Source: CAZNGF01 sp964572855 (lineage in GTDB: Bacteria > Bipolaricaulota > Bipolaricaulia > RBG-16-55-9 > JAJCYT01). From it: DNA of 32,433 nt. The translations under genes were made by a program, and so were the position numbers. The stretch lies in contig CAZNGF010000030.1 in the NCBI GenBank assembly GCA_964572855.1, positions 1-32,433 on the forward strand. Direction: 5' to 3'. This document shows positions 20,762 through 28,835 of the stretch, piece by piece. The notes beneath the pieces are model-generated. The model ran no database searches. It was not told the DNA's origin and saw only the letters and a list, made by a program, of their open reading frames with translations. The first letter of the stretch is position 1. Each line of letters starts with the position of its first letter.

Positions 20762-23664
20762 GCCTCGTTCAGCAAGGCGTCCAGCGCCTCCGCGAATTCG
20801 GCCTCGGTGCGGGAGCCGGCCGCCTCCCGAAGCGTCTCCGGGGTGAGGTCGGGGGCGAGTTCGGCCAGCAGCGCCTCGGCGCGCGCGCGGGTCGACTCGT
20901 CCAGCGGCGTGCCGCCCAGCGCGTGCTGGAGCCAGCGCCGTGCTCCCTCCCTGTCGCCGCGCCGGTGCAGTAGGTCGGTCCAGCTGACGACCGCGGCCCG
21001 CGCCGCCGGCCACGCGCGGGCCGCGGTCGCCCAAGCGAGCGCCTCGCGCAGGTGCGCCTCCGCGTCTTGCAGATTCCCCCGTTCAAGGGCCAGCTGGGCC
21101 AGCGCCCTGAGGGCGTCAGCGCCTCCGGTGGCGTCGTCCAGCTCGCGGTGCGCCGCGAGGGCCTGGCGGAAGTGACCCCCGGCTTCGTCGCCCTCGCCCG
21201 CGTCCCGTGCCAGCGCCCCCAACGCCCGCAGCGCGCGCGCCGCCCCGGACCGATTCCCGTGCGCACGGAACGCCTCCAGGCTCTGATGGAGAAACCGCCT
21301 TGCCGTACGCGTATCCCCGCGCGCGCTCGCGCTCCGGGCCAGGGCGCACAGCGTGCGGGCGAGGCCGCGGGGCGCGTCGGCCTTCCTGTAGAGCGAGAGC
21401 GCCTTCTTGAAGAACTTTTCGGCCTTGCGCTCGTGCCCGCGCCGCAGCGCCTCGTCCCCCAGGCAGCGCAGCGCAAAGCCTTGCTCGGGGCCGGATGCGC
21501 GCAGGAGCGGCAGGCTCCCCTGCAGGCGCTTTTCGGCCTCGTCGTGGCGGGCCAGCCGCTGGAGCAGCGCCCCCTGGCGCGCCAGCAGCGCGCCCAGCAC
21601 GGGCTTGGACGGGCGCTTGCCGGCCTCCAGGGCACGCGCCGCGCGCTCGAAGGTCTCCAAGCCGCGCTCATGGCGCCCGCGGGTCTCGTGGAAGTGGTAC
21701 AGCGGCTCCAGCATGCGCGCCAGCGTCGCCTCGTCCCCGGAGTCGACGGCGCGCGCCCAGGCCGCCTCGACGTCGGCGCGCGCGTCCCGTATGCGGCTTA
21801 GCGCGTGCGGGCTGCCTGCGGCGAGCGCGTCGGCGTGCCTTTGGAGCAGCGCCGCGTGGTAGTCGGTGTGCCCGCACACGACCTCGTCGGCGCGCGTGTC
21901 GTCCGCCAAGCGGGCGCGCGCGAAGCGCCGCAGCGCAGGGTGCAGAACGAAACGGTTCGTCTCGACCCGCACGACGAGCGCCTTGTCGACCAGGGCGGAC
22001 AGCGTCGCCAGCGCCGCGCCCGCCACCGCCTCGGCGGCCGCGCGCTCGAACGGGCCGTGAAACGCGGACAGGCCATCGAGCGCGCGGCGTTCCGTCTCCG
22101 CCAGCCGCGCCCGGCTCAGCTCGAACGCCGGACCCAGGGCCGATCGGCTCTGGGGGGCATCGCGCCCCCCCTGGACCAGCGCGTCGCGCGTCCGCTCGAG
22201 TTCGGCGGCGAGCTCGTCGGGCGCCAGTACGCGGGTCCAGGCGGCGGCCAGCTCAAGCCCCAGCGGCAGGCCGTCCACCAGCCGGTTGATTCGGAGGACG
22301 TGAGGCGCGTCGGACGAGGTCAGCTCGAAGCCGGGCACGACGCGCCGGGCGGCCTGGACGAACAGTTGAATCGCCGGCTCGCGCTCGCCCCGCTCGGCCG
22401 GCTGCGGCAGCCCCGCCAACGCGACCGCGCGTTCGCCCCGGACCCCGAGCGGTTCGCGGGCGGTGCCCAGCAGCGTGAGGTGTTCCGTCTCCTGCAGCAG
22501 CCGCGCCAGCCACGCGCTCGCCCCTTCCCCGAGTCGGGCGCCGTCCAGGATCAAGAGCGCGTGGCACGCGCGCAGGTGGTCGAACAGGGCCGCTTCGGCC
22601 GTTCCCTCCGTCGGCACGAGGCCCACGGCGTCGAGGCATGCGTCCAACAGGCCCGCGGGCGTGCCGGTCGCAGCGAGATCGAGCCAGAAGACCCCATCCG
22701 AGAAGGTCTCGAGCGACCGCGTCGCGGCCGCCAACGCGAGCCGGGACTTGCCGACGCCGTCCGGGCCGATCAGCGTGAGCGCGCGTTCCTGCTCGCCCCG
22801 GAGCCTGCCGACCACGTCGTCCAGTTCGGCCGACCGACCGACGAGGGGGGGCGCGCCGCGCGACAGGTTGTGCCGGATCGCGCGCGGGAGGTCGGGGAGC
22901 GTGTGGCGCCGGATCGATTCGTAGAGCGCGAAGGTGTCGTGGACGGGGTCGGTCCCGAGGTGCTCGCGCAGCGCGCGGTGGCAGTCGCGGTAGGCCTGCA
23001 GCGCTTGGGAACGCTGGCCGGCGTGGTAGTGGCACAACATGAGCTGGCGCCAGATGCGCTCGCGGCCGGGGTTGCCCTCGAGCAGCTCGCGGCAGCACTT
23101 GATCGCTCTTTGGAAGCGCCCGCGGCGCGCGTGGGCGTCGGCCAGGTTGTCCAGCACGTCGAGGTAGCGCCCGCGCAGCCGTTCGCGCTCGGTGAGCGTC
23201 CACTCCTCGTCGCGATCCTCGTCCAGGTACGGGCCCCGGTAACGCGCCCGCGCCGCCTCGCCGCGGCGGATGCGGGCGTCGAGCGCGTCCTCGGGCAGGT
23301 CCTCCAGCGCCTTGCAGGCCGCCTCGAAGCGCTCGACGTCGAGGGCGTAGTCGGACTCGGGGTTCCAGAGGTAGCCGCTCTCGGCCGTGAGGATGTAGCC
23401 CGACTCGCCGCCACCGGGCAGGTCGGGCTCCAGTATCCGCCGCACCTGGCTGGCGGCCACGCGCAGGTTGCGCCCGGCTGCCGCCGGTTCCAGCTCGGGC
23501 CAGAGCCAGGCCATCAGCCGCGCCTTGTCCACGGCGCGCCCGCGCTCGGTGAGCAGGATCTTCAGCAGCGCCTTGTTCTTGGCGGTCTTCCACGCCTCGT
23601 CGGGGACGGGCTCGCCGTCGCGCGCCACCGCAAACGCCCCCAGCGTGGTGATGTATAGCGTCAT
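20755..23664 (-). CDS. BTAD transcriptional regulator with ATPase and TPR repeats
   Basis: 969 aa, SARP/LAL-like. Residues 1 to about 100: OmpR/PhoB-type winged helix (ALLKILLTERGRAVDKARLM...). About 105-250: BTAD domain (RFEAACKALE, GRYLDVLDNLADAHARRGRF). About 270-560: NTPase with P-loop GPDGVGKS (300-307) and a LILDGARLG Walker-B-like strand. About 600-969: TPR-like helical repeats (LARQGALLQRLARHDEAEKR and others). Such proteins activate promoters when their helical sensor is triggered; the target is unknown here. Start ATG 23664. The frame just after its stop carries a dockerin-like remnant. Confidence 0.9.
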   Translation of the reverse strand: MTLYITTLGAFAVARDGEPVPDEAWKTAKNKALLKILLTERGRAVDKARLMAWLWPELEPAAAGRNLRVAASQVRRILEPDLPGGGESGYILTAESGYLWNPESDYALDVERFEAACKALEDLPEDALDARIRRGEAARARYRGPYLDEDRDEEWTLTERERLRGRYLDVLDNLADAHARRGRFQRAIKCCRELLEGNPGRERIWRQLMLCHYHAGQRSQALQAYRDCHRALREHLGTDPVHDTFALYESIRRHTLPDLPRAIRHNLSRGAPPLVGRSAELDDVVGRLRGEQERALTLIGPDGVGKSRLALAAATRSLETFSDGVFWLDLAATGTPAGLLDACLDAVGLVPTEGTAEAALFDHLRACHALLILDGARLGEGASAWLARLLQETEHLTLLGTAREPLGVRGERAVALAGLPQPAERGEREPAIQLFVQAARRVVPGFELTSSDAPHVLRINRLVDGLPLGLELAAAWTRVLAPDELAAELERTRDALVQGGRDAPQSRSALGPAFELSRARLAETERRALDGLSAFHGPFERAAAEAVAGAALATLSALVDKALVVRVETNRFVLHPALRRFARARLADDTRADEVVCGHTDYHAALLQRHADALAAGSPHALSRIRDARADVEAAWARAVDSGDEATLARMLEPLYHFHETRGRHERGLETFERAARALEAGKRPSKPVLGALLARQGALLQRLARHDEAEKRLQGSLPLLRASGPEQGFALRCLGDEALRRGHERKAEKFFKKALSLYRKADAPRGLARTLCALARSASARGDTRTARRFLHQSLEAFRAHGNRSGAARALRALGALARDAGEGDEAGGHFRQALAAHRELDDATGGADALRALAQLALERGNLQDAEAHLREALAWATAARAWPAARAAVVSWTDLLHRRGDREGARRWLQHALGGTPLDESTRARAEALLAELAPDLTPETLREAAGSRTEAEFAEALDALLNEAG

Positions 23665-23813
23665 GGTCCCTCGGTTGCCCCTGTGAGGATGGGGTCATGT
23701 TGCCTCAAGGCCGGGGCGGAAGGCAAGCGACGGCTCTGGGGCGGGGCGCGTTCCCCCTTTGGGAACGGGGGGAGCGATCGCTCGAGGCAGCACGTTCGGG
23801 CGCGCGGGGTCGC

Positions 23814-24482
23814 TCAGGAAACGGCCGCGCGCAACCGTTCGAGCCCGGCGGCCGCGCCCGCGGCGTGGCCGAACACGGCCGTGCCGGCCACCAGCACGTT
23901 CGCGCCGGCGTCCACCGCGCGCGGGGCGGTTTGCGGATCGATCCCGCCGTCGACCTCGAGCTCGCAGTCCAGCCCGCGCTTTTCTATCCAGCCGCGCACC
24001 TTGGCGACCTTGTCCAGCATGGCGTCGATGAACGCCTGGCCGCCGAAGCCGGGATTGACGGTCATGACCAGCGCCAGGTCGATGCCCGGCAGCACCTCGT
24101 GCAGCCAGCGCGCGGGCGTTCCGGGGTTGAGCGCGACGCCGGCGCGCAAGCCCAGCTCCTTGATCCGCTGGACGGTGCGGTGCAGGTGCGGACACGTCTC
24201 GACGTGGACGATGAGCGAGGTTGCCCCGGCCCGGGCAAACGCCTCCAGGTGCCGTTCGGGCTCCCGAATCATGAGGTGGACCTCCAACGGCAGCGCCGTG
24301 GCACGCTTGAGCGCCTCGACCACCAACGGACCCATGGTGATGTTGGGCACGAACGCCCCGTCCATCACGTCGACGTGCAGCCGGTCCGCGCCCTTCCCTT
24401 CGAGTTCGGCCACGTGGTCGCCCAGCCGCGCGAAGTCGGCCGACAGCACCGACGGGGCCAGTTTGATTGCACTTTGGCTCAT
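23814..24482 (-). CDS. rpe: Ribulose-phosphate 3-epimerase
   Basis: TIM-barrel enzyme interconverting ribulose-5-phosphate and xylulose-5-phosphate in the pentose phosphate or Calvin cycle. 222 aa, normal length. Signatures: APSVLSADFARLGDHV, HVDVMDGAFVPNITMGP (metal-ligand His/Asp), VMTVNPGFGGQAFI and EVDGGI. Start ATG 24482 (MSQSAIKLAPSV) is 6 nt after TACAAT, so the mRNA is probably leaderless. It is 38 bp from the glycoside-hydrolase-like gene upstream. Confidence 0.96.
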   Translation of the reverse strand: MSQSAIKLAPSVLSADFARLGDHVAELEGKGADRLHVDVMDGAFVPNITMGPLVVEALKRATALPLEVHLMIREPERHLEAFARAGATSLIVHVETCPHLHRTVQRIKELGLRAGVALNPGTPARWLHEVLPGIDLALVMTVNPGFGGQAFIDAMLDKVAKVRGWIEKRGLDCELEVDGGIDPQTAPRAVDAGANVLVAGTAVFGHAAGAAAGLERLRAAVS

Positions 24483-24488
24483 CAATGC

Positions 24489-24517
24489 ATTGTACGCGCG
24501 GGCAAGGTTGATCCCAA
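24489..24517 (-). promoter_or_regulatory. rpe promoter
   Basis: Minus strand: TTGGGA (24512-24517), 17-bp spacer, TACAAT (24489-24494), 6 nt to the ATG. Confidence 0.7.
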
Positions 24518-24520
24518 CGC

Positions 24521-25612
24521 CTACCGTCCCGCCAGCGCGGCCCAGAGCGCGCCGTAGTCGCCGCTCGGGTTCCACCACAGGTAGCCGTCCACGCCCAGCT
24601 CCCGCAGCGCGCGCAGTTGGGCGCGCATGTAGGCCGTGTAGCTCATGCCCGAGGGGATGCGCATGTCGAAGGCCTGCAGGAACGGGCGCAGCGGGAGGCC
24701 GCGTTCCAGGCCGACGCCCGTGCTGCGCTTGACCACCTCGTAGGGCCGGGTTCGAAAGTAGGCCTCGTAGTGCGAGGGGTAGATCATGGGGGAGAGCTGG
24801 TCCACAAAGGGGCTCATGTGCTCGAGCAACTGGCCCACGGGGTCCTTGGCCTCGGCGTTCCAGCCCCAGAGCGTGCGGCCGAACACGTCGGCGCTCAGGT
24901 GGACGCGCTCGGCCAGCCGACCGTGGGCGCGTTCGAGGAAGCGCGTCACGTGCGCGCTGCGCTCGTGATAACGCGCGCCCCCGCCGATGTCGCGGTCGTC
25001 GGGGTAGCGGATGTAGTCGAACTGGATCTCGTCGACGCCGGCGGCGGCGGCCTCCTCGGCCACGGCCAGGTTGTATTCCACGGCGACCTCGTTCGAGGGC
25101 GAGACCCATTCGTCGGGCCGACCCAGGTGCGTTGACAGTTTGGGGTCGGAGAACACGACCAGCCGCGCGATGAAATACAACCCGTGCGCGTGCACGGTCT
25201 CGACCAGCTCGGCCAGGTCGTAGCGCGGGAGGATCGAGCCGATGCGCTCGGCCAGTGGGATTTTCGAGCCGTAGGCCAGCGTCCCGCTGTTGTCCTTGAC
25301 GTCGATCACGATCGCGTTGAAACCGGCGGCCTTGCTGTTGGCGATCGTCTCGCTCAGGCGCGCGGCGTGGCCCGCGACGTTGGCGGTCAGGTACACGCCG
25401 CGCCGGTCCTCGTGCGAGGGGCGCGCGGCGGGCGCCTCGTCGGGAAGCGCGACCGCGCGCGGGGCGGGCAGCGCCTCCGCGTTCACGTCGGCCAGGACGG
25501 GCTCGGCCCAGCGCGGCGGGGTGCCCACCCAGGTCGAGGCCAGGGTGAAGGTCACCGCCCCCACGAAGGTCAACAACAAGGGAACCTTGAGCCAGCGGAA
25601 CCACGGGCGCAT
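24521..25612 (-). CDS. Putative glycoside hydrolase (DUF4015-like)
   Basis: 363 aa with an N-terminal TM/signal segment (KVPLLLTFVGAVTFTLASTW, residues 9-28) and a TIM-barrel domain: GVYLTANVAGHAARL, FNAIVIDVKDNSGTLAYGSK, DEIQFDYIRYPDDRDIGGGA, then SPMIYPSHYEAYFRT and GYLWWNPSGDYGALWAAL. This matches the putative glycoside hydrolase DUF4015 family; the substrate is unknown, perhaps an exopolysaccharide or envelope glycan. Start ATG 25612 lies 7 nt after TACACT (leaderless), with no clear -35. Confidence 0.88.
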   Translation of the reverse strand: MRPWFRWLKVPLLLTFVGAVTFTLASTWVGTPPRWAEPVLADVNAEALPAPRAVALPDEAPAARPSHEDRRGVYLTANVAGHAARLSETIANSKAAGFNAIVIDVKDNSGTLAYGSKIPLAERIGSILPRYDLAELVETVHAHGLYFIARLVVFSDPKLSTHLGRPDEWVSPSNEVAVEYNLAVAEEAAAAGVDEIQFDYIRYPDDRDIGGGARYHERSAHVTRFLERAHGRLAERVHLSADVFGRTLWGWNAEAKDPVGQLLEHMSPFVDQLSPMIYPSHYEAYFRTRPYEVVKRSTGVGLERGLPLRPFLQAFDMRIPSGMSYTAYMRAQLRALRELGVDGYLWWNPSGDYGALWAALAGR

Positions 25613-25706
25613 GTTTGGCAGTGTAGCGGGCGCGTTCCGGCGGCGCGGTGATCGGCGTCTATTCGGGAGCGGCCCGCTTGTCCCCTCGCCCGGCCGCGGG
25701 GTCGGT

Positions 25707-25735
25707 TTGGTCGCCCGGGGGTTGCGGCGTATAAT
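25707..25735 (+). promoter_or_regulatory. Promoter of the TM protein-yajC-secD operon
   Basis: TTGGTC (25707-25712), 17-bp spacer, TATAAT (25730-25735; perfect -10). About 20-28 nt leader before TTG 25763. Confidence 0.8.
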
Positions 25736-25762
25736 GGGGCTCCCTGGGGGAGTGATGGGGGT

Positions 25763-26281
25763 TTGGGCATCTGGAACAAAATCGCCGTGGTCATCTTAAG
25801 CGGCCTGGTCGCGACCCTCGGGACGTTCCCGCTCTGGGCGCGCGTTGGAACCGTCCTGGTCGCCGCTGGGGCCACCGTCTACCTGATCCATCGCGAGCGC
25901 GCCGGCTTCCGCCGCGAGTTCGTCAAGGGCAACCTGCTCTACCTGTTGCCCGGGCACGTCGCGCTGCTGTTCGGGGTCAGCGTGGCCGGGGGCGCGCCGG
26001 CGCTCTGGTGGGCCTGGCTCGCGCTGATCGCGGCCACGGTCGCCTTCGACCGGGCCGCGCACAGCGCGCTTGCCTTCGAGGCGCAAAAGCGCGTCGTCAT
26101 GGCGCTCTACGCGCTCATCTGGGCAGACATCCTGTTCTTGATCGAGCGGCTCGTGCGGCTGGGCGGCAAGCTCGAGAGCGGCGGGGCGCTGCTCTTGACG
26201 GCGGGCGTCGCCGTCTTCGGGGTTGCTTATATCGGCTTGGCCCTGTACCGTTTTGGTAAACTTCATCCCGCAAACGAGTGA
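25763..26281 (+). CDS. Multi-pass membrane protein upstream of yajC
   Basis: 172 aa with about five hydrophobic helices (AVVILSGLVATLGTFPLW, VGTVLVAAGATVYLI, LLYLLPGHVALLFGVSVAG, WWAWLALIAATVAF, LLTAGVAVFGVAYIGLAL). Family not recognised. A TTG start at 25763 is used because it begins MGIWNKIAVV, with GGAGTG 8 nt upstream; the ATG at 25754 is in another frame and ends quickly. Ten bp before yajC, so the operon is TM protein-yajC-secD. A role in export is inferred only from context. Confidence 0.65.
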   Translation: MGIWNKIAVVILSGLVATLGTFPLWARVGTVLVAAGATVYLIHRERAGFRREFVKGNLLYLLPGHVALLFGVSVAGGAPALWWAWLALIAATVAFDRAAHSALAFEAQKRVVMALYALIWADILFLIERLVRLGGKLESGGALLLTAGVAVFGVAYIGLALYRFGKLHPANE

Positions 26282-26290
26282 GGTCTCCGC

Positions 26291-26545
26291 ATGGAATTCA
26301 TCCCGTCTATTCTGTTTCTGCTCGTGTTCATGGGTATCTTTTACTTCCTGCTCATTCGGCCCCAGAAGAAACGGCAGGAACAGCACCGCCAGCTGGTGGG
26401 CTCCCTCAAACGGGGGGACGCCGTGGTGAGCGCGGGCGGCATCTGCGGGGAGATCAAGAAGGTGGACAAGGAGCACGTGTTGATGGAGACCGAGGGCGGC
26501 ACGACCCTGAGGATCCTGCGGGATTCGATCGTGGAAAGGAAATGA
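26291..26545 (+). CDS. yajC: Preprotein translocase subunit YajC
   Basis: 84 aa. One N-terminal TM (IPSILFLLVFMGIFYFLLI) with the typical RPQKKRQEQHR cytosolic turn, then RGDAVVSAGGICGEI and a beta domain (LMETEGGTTLRILRDSI). YajC associates with SecDF. It is 4 bp before secD. Confidence 0.95.
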   Translation: MEFIPSILFLLVFMGIFYFLLIRPQKKRQEQHRQLVGSLKRGDAVVSAGGICGEIKKVDKEHVLMETEGGTTLRILRDSIVERK

Positions 26546-26549
26546 GTTT

Positions 26550-27941
26550 ATGAGCCGAAAACAGCACCGGGATCGGATGCAGAATTGGTTGAGCCTGCTG
26601 ATCATCATTGCGGTGATCGGGGTGTCGCTCTTTTTCCTCTACCCGCCCGAGGAGCGCATCAAGCTGGGCCTCGACCTGCAGGGCGGCGTCGAGACCATCC
26701 TGCAGGCGCAGGTTTCGCAGAACGCAACGACCGCCGAAGCCGAGGACACCGTCGAGCGCATCATCACGATCCTGGACAACCGCGTCAACGAGTTCGGCCT
26801 CTCGAACACGACGATCACCAAGCTGGGCGCGGACCGCATCCTGGTCCAGATGCCCGGCACCGAGAACCCGGCCGAGGCCCGCTCGCTCATCGGCCAGACC
26901 GCGCTGCTGGAGTTCAAAGACGTGCTCGAGGTGGGCGCGGGGCCCGACGACGAGCTCCGCCCCGGCTCGCCGCTGGAGGAGTTGCTCTACGACGAGCAGG
27001 GCGTCCCCTACCTGGTCGAGGTCGATCCCGTGCTGACCGGCGCGGCGCTGGCCGACGCCAGCATGCAGGTGAACTCGGGCCAGCAGGTCTCGCTGCATCA
27101 GCAGGGGCGCTATTACATCCAGCTTCGCTTCAACGACCAGGGCGGGATCGACTTCGCCACAGCCATCAACTCGCTCGAGACCAACGACCAGCTGGCCATC
27201 GTGCTGGACGGCGTGGTGCAGAGCGCGCCGGCCATCACGCAGGGCATCAAGGACGCGGCCCGCAACCAGCGCGCCGTCTACGACGCCACCATCACGGGCG
27301 ACTTCACGCTGGAGGAGGCGCGCCAGATCGCCATCGTGCTGCGCGCCGGCGCCCTGCCCGTGGACGTCGAGATCATCCAGGAGCACACCGTGGGGCCCAC
27401 GCTGGGACGGGACGCCATCCAGCGCGGTCAGTTCACCATCCTGATCGGCTTCGGCCTCGTGCTGGTCTACATGCTGCTGACCTACCGGCTCTGGGGGATC
27501 GTGGCCGACTTCGTGCTGCTGCTCAACATGCTGATCATTTTCGGGGCGCTCTCGATCTTCCAGGCCGCGCTCACGCTGCCCGGCATCGCCGGGTTGCTGC
27601 TCACCATCGGCATGAGCGTGGACGCCAACGTGATCATCTTCGAGCGGGTCAAGGAGGAGCGGCGCGCGGGCAAGACCCCGCAGGCCGCGCTGCGCGACGG
27701 CTTCGCCAAGTCGCTCTCCACCGTGCTCGACGCCAACATCACCACGCTGGCGGCCGCGGCCATCCTGTTCACGGTGGGCACGGGGCCGATCCGGGGCTTT
27801 GCGATCACGCTGGGACTGGGCATCCTGGGCAGCCTGTTCTGCGCCCTGTTCGTCACGCGCTTCCTGCTGGACGCGACCGGCCTGGGCCGGCGCGCGCCCG
27901 GCAAGCTCGACACCGCCGGCGCGGCGCCGCAGACGTCTTAA
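26550..27941 (+). CDS. secD: Protein translocase subunit SecD
   Basis: 463 aa. TM1 LSLLIIIAVIGVSLFFLY, then KLGLDLQGGVETILQA (about 31-46) and a large periplasmic domain (VEIIQEHTVGPTLGRDAIQR). C-terminal TM bundle with the SecD signatures LTLPGIAGLLLTIGMSVDAN, VIIFERVKEE and DANITTLAAAAILF. Forms the SecDF export motor with SecF (13184-14098). Followed by a MITE-like repeat. Confidence 0.96.
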   Translation: MSRKQHRDRMQNWLSLLIIIAVIGVSLFFLYPPEERIKLGLDLQGGVETILQAQVSQNATTAEAEDTVERIITILDNRVNEFGLSNTTITKLGADRILVQMPGTENPAEARSLIGQTALLEFKDVLEVGAGPDDELRPGSPLEELLYDEQGVPYLVEVDPVLTGAALADASMQVNSGQQVSLHQQGRYYIQLRFNDQGGIDFATAINSLETNDQLAIVLDGVVQSAPAITQGIKDAARNQRAVYDATITGDFTLEEARQIAIVLRAGALPVDVEIIQEHTVGPTLGRDAIQRGQFTILIGFGLVLVYMLLTYRLWGIVADFVLLLNMLIIFGALSIFQAALTLPGIAGLLLTIGMSVDANVIIFERVKEERRAGKTPQAALRDGFAKSLSTVLDANITTLAAAAILFTVGTGPIRGFAITLGLGILGSLFCALFVTRFLLDATGLGRRAPGKLDTAGAAPQTS

Positions 27942-28014
27942 GAGGGAGACCGAGCGCGTGAAAGATTGGGCTGAGGAGGGGTGCCGTTTGCCCGTGCGAG
28001 CGTTCACCCTCACC

Positions 28015-28180
28015 CTAGTAGACGGCCACAGTGGTTCTTGGGTGTAGGGGCGCGCTTCATCGCGCCCGTGGGCACGCGCTTTGGCCGCCCGTGAAGTCTA
28101 TCTGGTCATGAACCGGACGTGTAGGCCGGGTCCCATGAATGGGACCCCTACACAGTAAAAACAGCGTGGCCATCTACTAG
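28015..28180. mobile_element. 166-bp MITE-like element with 15-bp terminal inverted repeats
   Basis: CTAGTAGACGGCCAC (28015-28029) and the complement of GTGGCCATCTACTAG (28166-28180) match at 14 of 15 positions. Inside are two hairpins: GGGCGCG/CGCGCCC near 28047-28066, and a strong one GTGTAGG...GGGTCCCAT/ATGGGACCCCTACAC (28119-28153). The flanks (CACCCTCACCCTAG left, CCTTCTCCCATCC right) join into one continuous repeat-like sequence if the element is removed, suggesting a CTAG target. No ORF inside; movement would need a transposase supplied elsewhere. Confidence 0.65.
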
Positions 28181-28217
28181 CCTTCTCCCATCCAGGGAGA
28201 GGGGATGCAAGGTCCGC

Positions 28218-28835
28218 CTAAGGTTTTCCCCAAAACAAGGTCACGTACCCGAACAGCCGCGCTTCCACGCGTTCGATCCCGACGCCCGACCCGCGCACGA
28301 TTTGGGCCATATCGCGGTTGGGGTGGCAGGCCCACTCGTTCCAGTGGCCGGGGGCACGGCGGTCGAGCCAGCGGTTGAGCCAGCGCAGTCTCCCGCGGCC
28401 GTGTTCCAGCAGCAGCAAATGCCCCTCGGGCTTGCAGACGCGGCGCAGCTCGTGCAGCACGGCGCTTGGATCCGCAGGGCTGCAGAGCGTGAGCGCGCTC
28501 ACGACGGTGTCGAAGCTGCGGTCGGGAAAGGGAAGCGCCGCCGCGTCCAACAGGTTGAGGTGGACGTCCAATTCGAGCGCGTCGGCGCGCGCCTGGGCGC
28601 GTTGCAGCATCCCCTCCGACAGGTCCACGCCGAACAGCCGCACGCCTTCCGGGTAGTGCGGGAAGTTGAGCCCCGTGCCCACGCCCACCTCCAGCACGGT
28701 CCCGCGCGCGTCGCGCAGCAGGCGGCGCCGCAGCCGGCGCAGCGCGAGCCACTCGCCGGGGCGTACGTAGCGGTCGTAGTCGGGCGCGGTCTCGTCGAAG
28801 CGCGCCCGCACGTGCTCGGCGCTCGGCTCTACCAC
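28218..28835 (-). CDS. SAM-dependent methyltransferase
   Basis: 205 aa, class I. Motif I LEVGVGTGLNFPHY, then LFGVDLSEGMLQRA, DAAALPFPDRSFDTVVSALT and LLLLEHGRGR. It resembles the UbiE/phospholipid or menaquinone-type methyltransferase clan; substrate unknown. The frame continues upstream as a long open shadow, but GTG 28835 has GGAGG 5 nt upstream and overlaps the end of the VWA gene by 7 bp, so it is the third gene of that operon. Confidence 0.85.
   Translation of the reverse strand: MVEPSAEHVRARFDETAPDYDRYVRPGEWLALRRLRRRLLRDARGTVLEVGVGTGLNFPHYPEGVRLFGVDLSEGMLQRAQARADALELDVHLNLLDAAALPFPDRSFDTVVSALTLCSPADPSAVLHELRRVCKPEGHLLLLEHGRGRLRWLNRWLDRRAPGHWNEWACHPNRDMAQIVRGSGVGIERVEARLFGYVTLFWGKP

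Noticed and set aside
23814..25604. A 596-aa frame running through rpe upstream into the glycoside-hydrolase-like gene
   Set aside because: The rpe part begins at ATG 24482 with its own promoter; the N-terminal 370 codons are an out-of-frame shadow.
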